A DNA stretch of 64,000 nt, taken from assembly GCF_000142805.1 (NCBI RefSeq), contig NC_013080.1, forward strand, positions 806,001 to 870,000, given 5' to 3'. Origin of the DNA: Lachancea thermotolerans CBS 6340 (Eukaryota; Ascomycota; Saccharomycetes; Saccharomycetales; Saccharomycetaceae). Shown piece after piece: positions 38,916 to 47,995 of the stretch; position 1 is the stretch's first letter; each line of letters opens with the position of its first letter. Position numbers and translations under genes: made by a program. Under the pieces are notes generated by a model, which did no database searches, had not been told where the DNA came from, and was given only the letters and a program-made list of their open reading frames with translations.

Positions 38916-39351
38916 AATGCTTCTAGAATGGAGCTGTCCCGAGCTCAACTTCGACTTATCTCAGTTTTTTGCATAATGTTTTACGCTAACTGATTGTTTC
39001 GTACAAAAAAACTAAGGACTTAAGTTTACTATTATTACATGCAATTGACGCTAACCTCATTTTTAGCACCTGGTGGACAACTTTTGGGGCTCAGTCACGG
39101 GCAACGGATCTCCTTCCAGGAAGGGGCCAAAAGCGATTTGCATATCGATGATTTAAGTGGCAATCGAACTCAATGCGCCAACTCTTGGAATTTGTATCAA
39201 ATAATCCGCGGCAAGAGCACTCTTTTTGAGCTTGACCACCAAGACCAATTGACTGGCGATTTCCCGAACGCCAAATATTCAGTTCCACAGCGTAGGTGGT
39301 TTGAAATTCTCTGTTGGGCTGATTGAGTTTGCGAGGCCACATTAATTGATA
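38916..39351. other. 436-bp TBF1-STE4 intergenic region
   Basis: This is the STE4 promoter. A 95-codon ATG frame (39039-39326) ends 25 bp before the STE4 start but has no recognisable content. I saw no clear pheromone response element (TGAAACA). Confidence 0.5.
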
Positions 39352-40617
39352 ATGATTGTGAAGAACGGAACTAGTTATGAACATTCGCACCATAATCAAG
39401 CATTACCGCTTGCCGTTGATGTGGAGAACTCAGTAAAGGACCAGATTGCGCTTGCGCGCTCAGACACGAGACAGCTCCAAGATCTGATTACGAGAGTGAA
39501 AGCTAAAGTACGGGACGCCAACTTGGCCCAGATGTCAAAAAATGTCCCTTCGTTAAGAGGAGGCAGTGTTAATTTAGCCTCGCATCTGACTCTCAACGGT
39601 CACAACAACAAAATTTCCGATTTTGCTTGGTCGTCAGACTCACAAAGCATTCTTAGTGCAAGCCAAGACGGCTTTATGATAATATGGGACGCAGCGCTGG
39701 GGTTCAAGAAAAATGCTATTCCCCTAGATTCTCAGTGGGTTCTGACATGTGCTATCAATGCGAGCGGGAACCTTGTTGCTAGCGCTGGATTGACAAACAA
39801 TTGCACAATTTATCGAATCTCTCAGGAGAATAGAATCCAACAACAAATTGTCTCTATCTTTAAAGGTCACACTTGCTATGTGTCTCAAGTTGAGTTCTTT
39901 GGCGGCAATGAGGTCATCACTGCAAGTGGCGATATGACATGCGCTTTGTGGGATATCCCAAAGGCTAAAAGAGTGGCGGAATTCTCAGATCATTTGGGAG
40001 ACGTATTAGCGCTCGCTTTACCGCCCCCGAAAACGCAACCAGAAAAAACAGTTTTTGCCAGTGGCGGATCAGATGGTTACGTTTACATTTGGGACACAAG
40101 AATGCGAACTGCTGGCCAGAGCTTTTTTGTGAGTGAAAGCGATGTTAGCACGCTGAAGTTTTTCAACAACGGAAATGCTATACTTACTGGCACAGACGAT
40201 GGCATCGCTCGAATGTTTGACTTGAGAAGTGATTGTGTGATAGCAGCGTACTCTTTAAGTCAAGGACTCAGCCAGCGAACGAATTCGCCCGGTAAACAAC
40301 ACAGTGAGTTTTCCTTGGAGTATGGCCTTTCGCCCGGTAAAAATTCTTTTACTAGGGCCACCCGAAGTGCAAACTCAACTTACCTTGACAATCAGGGAAT
40401 TGTATCACTGGACTTCAGCGGTTCTGGTCGATTGATTCATGCGTGTTACACAGATTATGGGTGTGTTATTTGGGATACCCTCAAAGCCGAAATAGTTGGA
40501 AAACTTGAAGGCCATTCGAGTAGGATTTCGGGAGTCAAAACTAGTCCAGATGGTATGGCTGTATGTACTGGGTCATGGGACGCGACCCTAAAACTGTGGT
40601 CTCCTGAATATATGTAA
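39352..40617 (+). CDS. STE4: G-protein beta subunit Ste4
   Basis: A 421-residue orthologue of YOR212W (423 aa), the Gbeta that with Ste18 transmits the pheromone signal from the receptor to Ste20 and the Ste5 scaffold at the plasma membrane. The frame is open from a TTG two codons upstream, but the first ATG is 39352. The N-terminal helix that pairs with Ggamma spans ~25-60 (DQIALARSDTRQLQDLITRV). Seven WD repeats follow, for example LTLNGHNNKISDFAWSSDSQ, SASQDGFMIIWD, ASGDMTCALWD, ASGGSDGYVYIWD, LTGTDDGIARMFD and the last, TGSWDATLKLWSPEYM. A Ser-rich insert at ~310-345 (SQRTNSPGKQHSEF) lies where the yeast protein has its pheromone-phosphorylated loop. Convergent with SAS5, 46 bp apart. Confidence 0.96.
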   Translation: MIVKNGTSYEHSHHNQALPLAVDVENSVKDQIALARSDTRQLQDLITRVKAKVRDANLAQMSKNVPSLRGGSVNLASHLTLNGHNNKISDFAWSSDSQSILSASQDGFMIIWDAALGFKKNAIPLDSQWVLTCAINASGNLVASAGLTNNCTIYRISQENRIQQQIVSIFKGHTCYVSQVEFFGGNEVITASGDMTCALWDIPKAKRVAEFSDHLGDVLALALPPPKTQPEKTVFASGGSDGYVYIWDTRMRTAGQSFFVSESDVSTLKFFNNGNAILTGTDDGIARMFDLRSDCVIAAYSLSQGLSQRTNSPGKQHSEFSLEYGLSPGKNSFTRATRSANSTYLDNQGIVSLDFSGSGRLIHACYTDYGCVIWDTLKAEIVGKLEGHSSRISGVKTSPDGMAVCTGSWDATLKLWSPEYM

Positions 40618-40663
40618 GGAGGACTTGATGAAGCATTGATTCCTGAAACATTACTATTCGTTT

Positions 40664-41398
40664 TCATTTGACGGGCGGCTCATTTAGAATGTAATCTCCT
40701 ATATCCCAAAGTAAACTCTCCGGCAGTTGACGAAGGTCTACCACGAAGCACTCGTCCAACGGTTTTCTTTCTACTTCTCGCGCAACTGCAGGATGGTGCA
40801 TTATTTTGTTAACGACATTCGTGGCCAGCTCTTCGTCGCTCGCAAGAAGCTTTTGAATCCACTTTTCCATATCAGTTTTATATGTAAGGTCTGCTGGTGC
40901 AACAGCTTCGGGAACTGGCCCAGTGAGCTCTAACACTCGACGTAACTCAGGCACATGGCATGGCACCTTAATGTTAAAGTCCAAGTAATAAACTTCGTCC
41001 TGGAACGTTAACTCATGTAAGAACTCAACCTCTCCCGCTCCTCGAAGGAAGAAACAACTTATAGAGAATGTAAATTCTCCCCATCCTTTTTCTTCGAGAG
41101 CGAAGGGTGCTTCGATTTTGGTCCTTATAGGATTTCGAAACGTTGGGTGAAGTCGATATATGCACTTTTCGAATATGTATGCTGGTGATTCATCGCCATT
41201 GGGTCCCAATATCAATACATTCACCTGCCATTGACGGAGTGGAAGCCCTTCAACTGGACTTTTTTCAGATATAATGTTCTGTGTGGTCTTTATGCGAACA
41301 GTGCGGTTTACGTACAGCTTGAACCTTATTGTTAGTAGAGGAATGCATAGATGTGAAATTACCTGCGAATCGGCGAAACTGTATCATACAATACTCAT
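40664..41398 (-). CDS. SAS5: YEATS-domain SAS complex subunit Sas5, with a 9-nt first exon
   Basis: Sas5 is the YEATS subunit of the Sas2-Sas4-Sas5 H4K16 acetyltransferase used in silencing boundaries. The frame read from 41317 downward encodes a YEATS domain beginning VNRTVRIKTTQ, but no ATG lies in it before an in-frame TGA. A 9-nt exon ATGAGTATT at 41398-41390, GTATGA donor (41389-41384), perfect TACTAAC branch (41337-41331) and AAG acceptor before 41317 give a 72-nt intron and a 220-residue protein starting MSILYVNRTVRIK. Conserved parts include PVEGLPLRQWQVNVLIL, YRLHPTFRNP and EEKGWGEFTFSISCFF. S. cerevisiae SAS5 (YOR213C, 248 aa) has no intron. The exon model is inference from splice signals; the YEATS domain and position beside STE4 are clear. 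Confidence 0.85.
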
Positions 41399-41623
41399 AT
41401 GTTGTGAGGATTTCAATGGTCGCTCATCCAGGTACGTTGAAGCTTCAAGTGCACAGATCGTACCGCATGCCAAACCACCTCAACTTATTAATTATGATAT
41501 GTTGGTTTCGGTCTTCGCTTGGACGTGCCCGCCTGTCAAAACATACCGTCTATTTTCTCCGCTTGTGGTGAGTATTATTACAGATCTATAAACAGAATCA
41601 AAATTCGACGATCTGCGAGAAGT

Positions 41624-42460
41624 TTAATCGGTGTTTTTCTTGACATACTCCCATAAGCTCTTCAGTAAACCTTCTGGTAAGCTGTACAGGTCGATTATGA
41701 ACTCTCCTTCTTCGATGTTATTTGTGATATTCATATCTGGGGTTCTATTGTCGGTGACCATTTGTACAACACCGACGAGATCATCTTCGTTAAGTTTTGT
41801 GAGCCCAAAAGCCAGTTTCTCTAAGTCGACGCTGCCTTTAACTGCACTACCTGTCCCAGTCTTGGCTTTCTTGCTCTTCGACTCACCGTTGGAAATGGCT
41901 TTGCGCTTTTCGCCTACTCCGCTTGCGGTGGGAGTACCTGCTGTTGATGCTACTGTTTCCTCGACAGGCCCAGTTTTTTGTAATTCTGCTTTCAGTAGCG
42001 GCTTGTTGGTGGGTACCTGGATTACATGGTCCACCTCATATACCTCCTTCATAAAATGCAAGTCGTGCGTGAGCTTTCTTTCGCCACCTTTTTCAAGTAG
42101 GTGACCGCTTATCAGAAGCTCAAAGCCACCCCACCCTTGCTCTTCGATTTTGAATGGGGGCTCTGTGAATGTCCTGGTGGGGTTGGCGAAGGTTGGGTGT
42201 AGGTGGTATACTACTTTGTCGAAAATTGTTGCAGGAACCTCGTTTCCCTGTTCGTCCAGGACAAAAATCTCAATGCTCCAATGGCGCATTGGGAAATTTT
42301 CCACTGGTGGCGGGACATCTGGTAAAATGGCTTGTTGGGTTTTAATCCTTACAGTACGCTTCACGGACTACGTTTAAGCAAAATATGTTAGTAAAACAAC
42401 TCAGGGAACCACAAAAAACTTCCAAAAGGCTTTCGATTAGATTCCACATACGGCAACCAT
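41624..42460 (-). CDS. TAF14: YEATS-domain protein Taf14, with a 9-nt first exon
   Basis: Taf14 is a shared subunit of TFIID, TFIIF, SWI/SNF, RSC, INO80 and NuA3; its YEATS domain reads acylated or crotonylated H3K9. Exon 1 is ATGGTTGCC at 42460-42452, the 84-nt intron spans 42451-42368 (donor GTATGT, branch TACTAAC at 42393-42387, acceptor TAG), and exon 2 runs 42367-41624. The product has 250 residues and begins MVASVKRTVRIKTQQ, matching the yeast MVATVKRTIRIKTQQ. The uninterrupted frame itself has only a GTG near its start, so the intron is needed. The YEATS domain spans ~8-130 (RHWSIEIFVLDEQGNEVPAT, EEQGWGGFELLISG), a Thr/Ser/Lys linker follows, and the C-terminal ET-type domain is almost identical to yeast (KLAFGLTKLNEDDLVGVVQM). 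Confidence 0.95.
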
Positions 42461-42848
42461 TCCTATATCTTTGGTTGAGACCTTTTTGATGAACTTCACT
42501 GAATTATAATTGTTGTTTGAATGAATCTTGAGTTCTCATGTTAAAAAAAGGATTTGCGTAGTTAGTGACCAATCTTGGAGGGACGTTAAATATAGTGGCA
42601 CGTCGTTATTAAAAGTGTCGAATATAGAGATCTACCAGGATCTTTTGAACAGGTGCTGCATGCGAGGTTTGATTTCCTGTTTTCAGAACTTTTAATCCAA
42701 CTTGAGTCCTTCTCTTACCAACTTCGGGAGGCAATGCCCGAAGCTGTATTGAAAATATGAGGTTTAATACCTTGAGCCAAACATGGCAATGTCTTGGTAT
42801 GATATTTACAAGTATTTGATGGTAGGAGATCAACTGTGGAGCCTAGCC
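42461..42848. other. 388-bp TAF14-AIM41 intergenic region
   Basis: No gene seen. In S. cerevisiae the SPO19/YOR214C pair of GPI-protein genes belongs in this part of the map; I find no trace of such a gene here. Confidence 0.55.
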
Positions 42849-43412
42849 TCACGATTTTGTCTTGAACTGTCTCACGATACTAGCTTTGATCATGCTGGCG
42901 GATGCTCTCCAATCAGATGGCGCAGCTTTCCAGTCAACTTTTTTGAATGCGTCTTTCAGTTGTAAAGAAGGATTCGATTGCTTTAGCTCGGTCAAAAGGT
43001 TCGAGACTTTTGCATCAATCTCGGCTTCGGAAGCTACTGGCAATTGCCCGAGGTAGTTTTTGATGATCTCAATTTCTGATTCCTCTCTTTCAACCAAGTC
43101 ACTTCGGTTATTTTTGAGGAACTCCTCAATAGAGTCTTTCCTCTGTGTAATAAGCTTGGAATAGAGGTCATGTAGCGCGAATTCATCGAGATCCTTCCCC
43201 TGTGCATCGATTTCTTTGTTTTTAATGCCGGAAAGCAAGCCTCTTATAGTCGTCTTCCTGAGATCATCCTTGGCTATCATGGCCTTCTTCAAATCCTTCT
43301 TCAAATTTGCCACGGAGTCAAGATACGACTGTGAACTTGCAAACCTTGCATTGATCAGAGCGCCTCTACTCAGGTTTCTTGATATACCAAGTGTTATTCT
43401 TCTTGTAAGCAT
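42849..43412 (-). CDS. AIM41: Mitochondrial YqeY/GatB-like protein Aim41
   Basis: A 187-residue protein (S. cerevisiae Aim41/YOR215C 185 aa). The first ~28 residues are rich in Arg, Ser and Leu ([20 protein letters not shown]), a likely mitochondrial presequence. The rest is a YqeY-type domain, related to the tail of the GatB amidotransferase subunit: [22 protein letters not shown] near 37-58, then [21 protein letters not shown] and the C-terminal [16 protein letters not shown]. The function in yeast is not well defined; loss affects mitochondrial inheritance. It lies between TAF14 and RUD3 on the same strand, as in the merged yeast order. Confidence 0.93.
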   Translation of the reverse strand: MLTRRITLGISRNLSRGALINARFASSQSYLDSVANLKKDLKKAMIAKDDLRKTTIRGLLSGIKNKEIDAQGKDLDEFALHDLYSKLITQRKDSIEEFLKNNRSDLVEREESEIEIIKNYLGQLPVASEAEIDAKVSNLLTELKQSNPSLQLKDAFKKVDWKAAPSDWRASASMIKASIVRQFKTKS

Positions 43413-43746
43413 ACTTGAAGAGGGCTTAGCTCCAGTTGAGAGCTCAAGTTTCTCGACTTGACCAACACTTCAGAATCATCTATTTCAATAATAAACACCG
43501 TCTCTATATCACGTGATTAGGTGATCTGTGGGATATAAGCCCTGAATGGCAGAGTCTGCGCCAACCTGTCTTCCGAGGTCAAATAGTGCATGGACACGTT
43601 ATTCCCGTTATTATTAGCGCACGAATGTGGCACTTAGGCTCGGTGTAATTAATTAAGCCATTGTAAGATGGTATATATACTCATAAATTTCTTTATGCAT
43701 GCATCAGATGGGCCTGTACTCTCACACAGCACCCGTTGGACACTCT
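43413..43746. other. 334-bp AIM41-RUD3 intergenic region
   Basis: AIM41 promoter and RUD3 3' end. A CACGTG site lies at 43510-43515, about 100 bp upstream of the AIM41 ATG, and a TATATATA stretch near 43672-43680. Confidence 0.5.
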
Positions 43747-45162
43747 TTAGTTAACACTCTCTTTCTCAAGAAATTCGGTCCATAATGATACGAAATTTTG
43801 AGTGCGGGATCCGTTCGTGTTTGACCTCTGTCCATTGGCCGCGTATATAAGGCCAGCCTGTTGTTTTTTGTCGTCGTCCCAATTCAAAAAACTTGAGATG
43901 AGTTCCAAAACCTCAAACTTCTTAGGGTCCGCCCTTGGGATGGCGACGAATGAGATCAGCAGGTTTGATATGAGCTCTTTGTCTACTGTCTCCGAGTCGC
44001 TGCTCTTCTTGAGCATCGCTAACGCTTTGGTTAGATGCTCATTGAGTATGATAGCTTCGTGGCGCAATTTCCCGATCTGCAGAAGACGCTCTTTGCACTC
44101 TTGCTGTAGAGCCTCTTTTTGTTCCACGGCTTCTCTCATGCCTTCGACTTGAGAGAGTAGGTTGACCCGCTCAAGTTCGATCTTTTCGTTTTTGATGCGA
44201 TATTCTTGTATCTGGGCTTCCAAAGTCTGTATTCTTTTTGCCTTCTCAGAAATAGTCTCTTCCCCAGCCTGTTGTTGCAATTCGAGCTGACGCTCGAGCT
44301 CGGCAAGGTTGGCTTCCGACGTCTCTTTCAGCCGTTCGCTCTTCTCTAATCGTTGTTTGAGGTCTTCCCGCTCTTCTTTTAGGGACTCCATATCTTGCTT
44401 CATATTGCTGAGGAGAAGCTCTAATTCTTTGAATTTAGTTTCCCAGGTATGGCGCTCGTTGGCATTGTGCGAAGACAGTGTTTTTAAGTCTTCCTCAAAT
44501 TTTGATGACTTCTCTACGGCCTCGGAGAGCTCCTGGGACAGCGATTCACACTCATCGTTGAGACCCGAAACTTCTTGGTTTAATGTGACTACTGTATTTT
44601 GAAGCTCTTCATGTTCCCTATTGGAGTTCTCAAGTTTATTTCTCAAGCTCAGGTTTTGAGACTCATACTCTCGCAGCTGCTCCTGGCATGATTCCAACTC
44701 TTCTTGAGATTCCCGCATTTTATTGAACACAGACTTCATAGATGAGAGTCTACTCAATAACGAATTATACTGGTTTTCGAATTGATCTCTTTCTTCTTGA
44801 ATCTTGGCCAGCTTCGTAGTCAATTCTTCCTCATCCTTCACTTCCTTGTTAGTCTTCTCGCTATTCTCATCCTTCTCATCCTTCTCATCCTTCTCATCCT
44901 TCTCATCCTTAGAGCCGTGTTTTGTCTGTTTCTCGAGCTGTTGCCTCAAATTTGAAACTTCATTTTGCAAGCGCTCTACTTCTTTCCTCAGACCTGCCTC
45001 GTCATCGCCAGTCTTATCGTTGTCGGTCAACTCTATAGCATTTTCGGGCGCTGGCTCTTGATGTGACGTTGCAGGCTCTGATTCTGGAGCCTCGCAATCC
45101 GTTTTTGCTGGCTCCATCTTTTCAGGCTTAGGTTTCGATGCCTTCTTTTTGTTCTTCGCCAT
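43747..45162 (-). CDS. RUD3: Golgi coiled-coil matrix protein Rud3
   Basis: A cis-Golgi golgin that is recruited by Arf1 and Erv14 and helps Golgi structure. I choose the ATG at 45162, giving 471 residues (yeast Rud3/YOR216C 484) and the start MAKNKKKASKPK, which matches the yeast MGKNKKKTGK. ATGs at 45225 and 45219 in the same frame would add 21 or 19 unconserved residues. After an acidic, Pro-rich head comes a coiled coil from ~70 to ~400 with continuous heptads (EEELTTKLAKIQEERDQFEN, LRNKLENSNREHEELQNTVV). The C-terminal ~60 residues form the GRIP-related Arf-binding (GRAB) region (ISNLLISFVAIPRADPKKFE). A five-unit 9-bp repeat encodes a Lys-Asp-Glu run. Divergent to RFC1 with 156 bp between starts. 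Confidence 0.93.
   Translation of the reverse strand: MAKNKKKASKPKPEKMEPAKTDCEAPESEPATSHQEPAPENAIELTDNDKTGDDEAGLRKEVERLQNEVSNLRQQLEKQTKHGSKDEKDEKDEKDEKDENSEKTNKEVKDEEELTTKLAKIQEERDQFENQYNSLLSRLSSMKSVFNKMRESQEELESCQEQLREYESQNLSLRNKLENSNREHEELQNTVVTLNQEVSGLNDECESLSQELSEAVEKSSKFEEDLKTLSSHNANERHTWETKFKELELLLSNMKQDMESLKEEREDLKQRLEKSERLKETSEANLAELERQLELQQQAGEETISEKAKRIQTLEAQIQEYRIKNEKIELERVNLLSQVEGMREAVEQKEALQQECKERLLQIGKLRHEAIILNEHLTKALAMLKKSSDSETVDKELISNLLISFVAIPRADPKKFEVLELISSFLNWDDDKKQQAGLIYAANGQRSNTNGSRTQNFVSLWTEFLEKESVN
44864..44908. repeat. in-frame 9-bp tandem repeat (five units) in RUD3
   Basis: TTCTCATCC is repeated five times without change at 44864-44908. On the coding strand it specifies a DEK-type tripeptide repeat in the charged region before the coiled coil. 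As 9 bp is a multiple of three, unit number can change without breaking the frame. Confidence 0.95.
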
Positions 45163-45318
45163 TGCTGCCACCGCTATGTACTGTGTTGTTCCTGGGTCAA
45201 TGATATAATATTTTGGCATATCCATTTTTTAAGAACGAATATACATAATTTAAATATCATCAAAAATTGAGCTTTGGAAACTCTTGATCAAGCTAAGTCT
45301 ATTGGCAGCAGTGGCTCG

Positions 45319-47913
45319 ATGGTTGGGATAGACGAGTTTTTCAAGGGTCAGCATACAGGTAAGCAACCTTCAAAAGCGCGCGCCACTGGCACCTCCCGCA
45401 AACGCAAGGAGCAGCCTGTGAACAGTGCTTCTAACCCCATCAACTTAGAGGACTCTGAAGATGAACATACCCTGGAAGCTAAAAAACCTTCAAATCAATT
45501 GAAAGCAGGCGTTTCTGTTGAGATAGTCGATGAGGAGCCACAGCCAAGGAAGCGCCAAAGGGCAACAGCTCCTGCGCCGAAGGCAAAAGCTTCTTCGCCT
45601 AAGAAGAGCCCTAAATCCAAGATTCAATCTGCTGAGGCCGGAACAGCTGAAGCGCTACTTTCACAGATACCTTCAGTTGATCTTGACGCTGTGCATGTGA
45701 AAGAAACTGCTCAATTTGATTTCAGGTCCAACGGCAACGCAGGAGATTCTTCTCAGGCGGCTGCTGAGGAAGCAAACTTTCCAGAAGGGGCACCAAACTG
45801 CCTTCTAGGCTTAACTATTGTTTTCACGGGCCAGCTTCCAACAATTGAGCGTGGTGTCGCTGAGGCAATTGCCAAGAGATACGGTGCTCGCGTTACCAAG
45901 TCAATTTCGAGCAAGACTTCAGTTGTGGTTCTTGGAGATGAGGCAGGCCCAAAGAAGTTGGAGAAAATAAAGCAATTGAAAATCAAGGCTATAGACGAAG
46001 ACGGTTTCAAGCAACTTGTTGCTGGAATGCCTGAAGAAGGTGGAGATGGCTCTGCTGCCGAGAAAGCCAGACAGAAGCTTAAGCAGCAAGAAGAAAAAGC
46101 CCAGAAAGACGCAGCTGAAATGATTAAAGTTGAAGAGGAACAGCGTGAAAAAGCTCGTAGAGTTCAGTCTAAAGCAAACACAGCGGACAAACGGGAGCCT
46201 GTCAGAGAAGAAGACAAGTTATGGACGGTTAAGTACGCACCTACGTCACTTCAGCATATTTGTGGCAATAAAACCAGCGTCAATAAATTGAAAACATGGC
46301 TCAGTAACTGGAGGACATATCAGAAGCAAGGTTTCAAGAATGCTGGTAGAGACGGGTTTGGCGTTTTTAGGGCAGCGATGGTTTATGGTCCACCAGGTAT
46401 AGGTAAAACAACAGCTGCGCATCTTGCTGCAAAAGAGCTAGGATATGACATACTTGAACGGAATGCTTCCGACGTCCGTTCCAAGTCTCTTTTGAATGCA
46501 GGTGTGAAAAATGCGCTCGATAACACCTCTGTTGTTGGATTTTTCAAAAGCAAACACGATGGCGATGTCAATCAAAAGAATTTTGTTATTATAATGGACG
46601 AGGTTGATGGTATGAGTGGCGGTGACAGAGGGGGTGTCGGTCAAATGGCGCAATTTTGCCGAAAGTCTTCTATGCCCATGATTTTGATCTGCAACGAAAG
46701 GAATTCTCCCAAGATGAGACCTTTCGACAGAGTCTGTTTGGACATTCAGTTCCGAAGACCAGATCCCACAAGCATTAAGGCCAGGTTGATGACCGTCGCC
46801 GTAAGAGAAAAATTTCAGCTTGACCCTAATATCATAGATAAGCTTGTGGAAGCTACAAGGGGCGACATTAGGCAATTGATTAACCTCCTCTCGACAATAT
46901 CCACTACCACCAAAAAAATTGGGCATGAAAATGCACAAGAGATCGCAAAGGCATGGGAGAAGAACATTGCCCTCAAGCCTTTTGATATAGCCCACAAACT
47001 CTTTGATGGTCGCATTTACTCCGATGTGGGATCGAAAAGTTTTCCGTTATACAAAAAGATCGAACTTTATTTTGACGATTTCGACTTTGCGCCATTGATG
47101 ATTCAGGAAAACTACTTGCAAACAAGACCCTCGGTTTTAAAGCCCGGACAATCACATTTAGCCGCAGTTGCAGACGCGGCAGAAAGTATTTCACAAGGAG
47201 ATTTAGTTGAAAGGAAAATACGAAGCAGCGAACAGTTATGGAGTTTGTTGCCATTCCATGCTATTATGTCTTCAGTTAGGCCAGCTTCTAAAGTTGCAGG
47301 CCAAATGGCAGGACGTATTAACTTTACTTCTTGGCTAGGCCAAAACTCCAAGATGGGCAAATATTATAGACTGCTGCAAGAAATCCAATATCACACAAGA
47401 CTCAGCACGTCAACAGATAAGCTAGGCTTGAGGATGGACTACATGCCAACGATGAAGAAAAGGCTACTGGATCCACTCGTCGAAAGAGGGAATGACGCGG
47501 TGCCTGAGGTGATTCAAACGATGGATGACTATTACCTTTCAAAGGAAGACTGGGATTCGATAATGGAGTTTATGATCGGTTCAGATAAAACAGATCTCCA
47601 GATAAAGAAGATCCCTACTGCTGTGAAAAGCGGTTTCACTAGAAAATATAACTCGATGGTTCACCCCGTTGCCATATACAAAACAGGATCTACAACTGCA
47701 GTAGGTGCAAAACCTGCAGCAACCCCTGACTTTGAAGACATCGTAGACGCTGACGACAACGTACCGCCTGCCGATGAAGACGAAGAATCCAAAGAAGACA
47801 CAGACTTCAAGAAGGATAAGCTAATCAAGCAAGGTAAACCTAAGGTTGCTAGTAAAAGAGCCGGAAGCACTGCAAAAAAATCGGCTGCAGCAAAAAAGCG
47901 TAAAACCAAATAG
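45319..47913 (+). CDS. RFC1: Replication factor C large subunit Rfc1
   Basis: An 864-residue orthologue of YOR217W (861 aa), the largest subunit of the clamp loader that opens PCNA at primer ends. The frame extends 15 codons upstream but only from a TTG; the ATG at 45319 gives MVGIDEFFKG, matching yeast MVNISDFFGK, and this head includes a PCNA-binding-like motif. A BRCT domain lies at ~154-235 (NCLLGLTIVFTGQLPTIERG). The AAA+ module has Walker A GPPGIGKTTA near 357 and Walker B IIMDEVDG near 424, then CNERNSPKMRPFDR (sensor 1). The C-terminal collar domain (LLQEIQYHTRLSTSTDKLGL) and a Lys-rich nuclear-localisation tail (TAKKSAAAKKRKTK) complete it. Convergent with STE13. Confidence 0.98.
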   Translation: MVGIDEFFKGQHTGKQPSKARATGTSRKRKEQPVNSASNPINLEDSEDEHTLEAKKPSNQLKAGVSVEIVDEEPQPRKRQRATAPAPKAKASSPKKSPKSKIQSAEAGTAEALLSQIPSVDLDAVHVKETAQFDFRSNGNAGDSSQAAAEEANFPEGAPNCLLGLTIVFTGQLPTIERGVAEAIAKRYGARVTKSISSKTSVVVLGDEAGPKKLEKIKQLKIKAIDEDGFKQLVAGMPEEGGDGSAAEKARQKLKQQEEKAQKDAAEMIKVEEEQREKARRVQSKANTADKREPVREEDKLWTVKYAPTSLQHICGNKTSVNKLKTWLSNWRTYQKQGFKNAGRDGFGVFRAAMVYGPPGIGKTTAAHLAAKELGYDILERNASDVRSKSLLNAGVKNALDNTSVVGFFKSKHDGDVNQKNFVIIMDEVDGMSGGDRGGVGQMAQFCRKSSMPMILICNERNSPKMRPFDRVCLDIQFRRPDPTSIKARLMTVAVREKFQLDPNIIDKLVEATRGDIRQLINLLSTISTTTKKIGHENAQEIAKAWEKNIALKPFDIAHKLFDGRIYSDVGSKSFPLYKKIELYFDDFDFAPLMIQENYLQTRPSVLKPGQSHLAAVADAAESISQGDLVERKIRSSEQLWSLLPFHAIMSSVRPASKVAGQMAGRINFTSWLGQNSKMGKYYRLLQEIQYHTRLSTSTDKLGLRMDYMPTMKKRLLDPLVERGNDAVPEVIQTMDDYYLSKEDWDSIMEFMIGSDKTDLQIKKIPTAVKSGFTRKYNSMVHPVAIYKTGSTTAVGAKPAATPDFEDIVDADDNVPPADEDEESKEDTDFKKDKLIKQGKPKVASKRAGSTAKKSAAAKKRKTK

Positions 47914-47995
47914 ACTTTATGAGTTGAACTAAAAGGATTTGTATTAATGATACATGCTAGCTTCTATAAAATTGAAGGTTGGTGAGCTCACGAAG

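Noticed and set aside
39039-39326. 95-codon ATG frame before STE4
   Set aside because: No recognisable domain or homologue, ends just before STE4, and overlaps its probable promoter. Likely chance.
42609-42833. 74-codon minus-strand frame between TAF14 and AIM41
   Set aside because: Starts with TTG, not ATG, and shows no similarity to SPO19 or other proteins.
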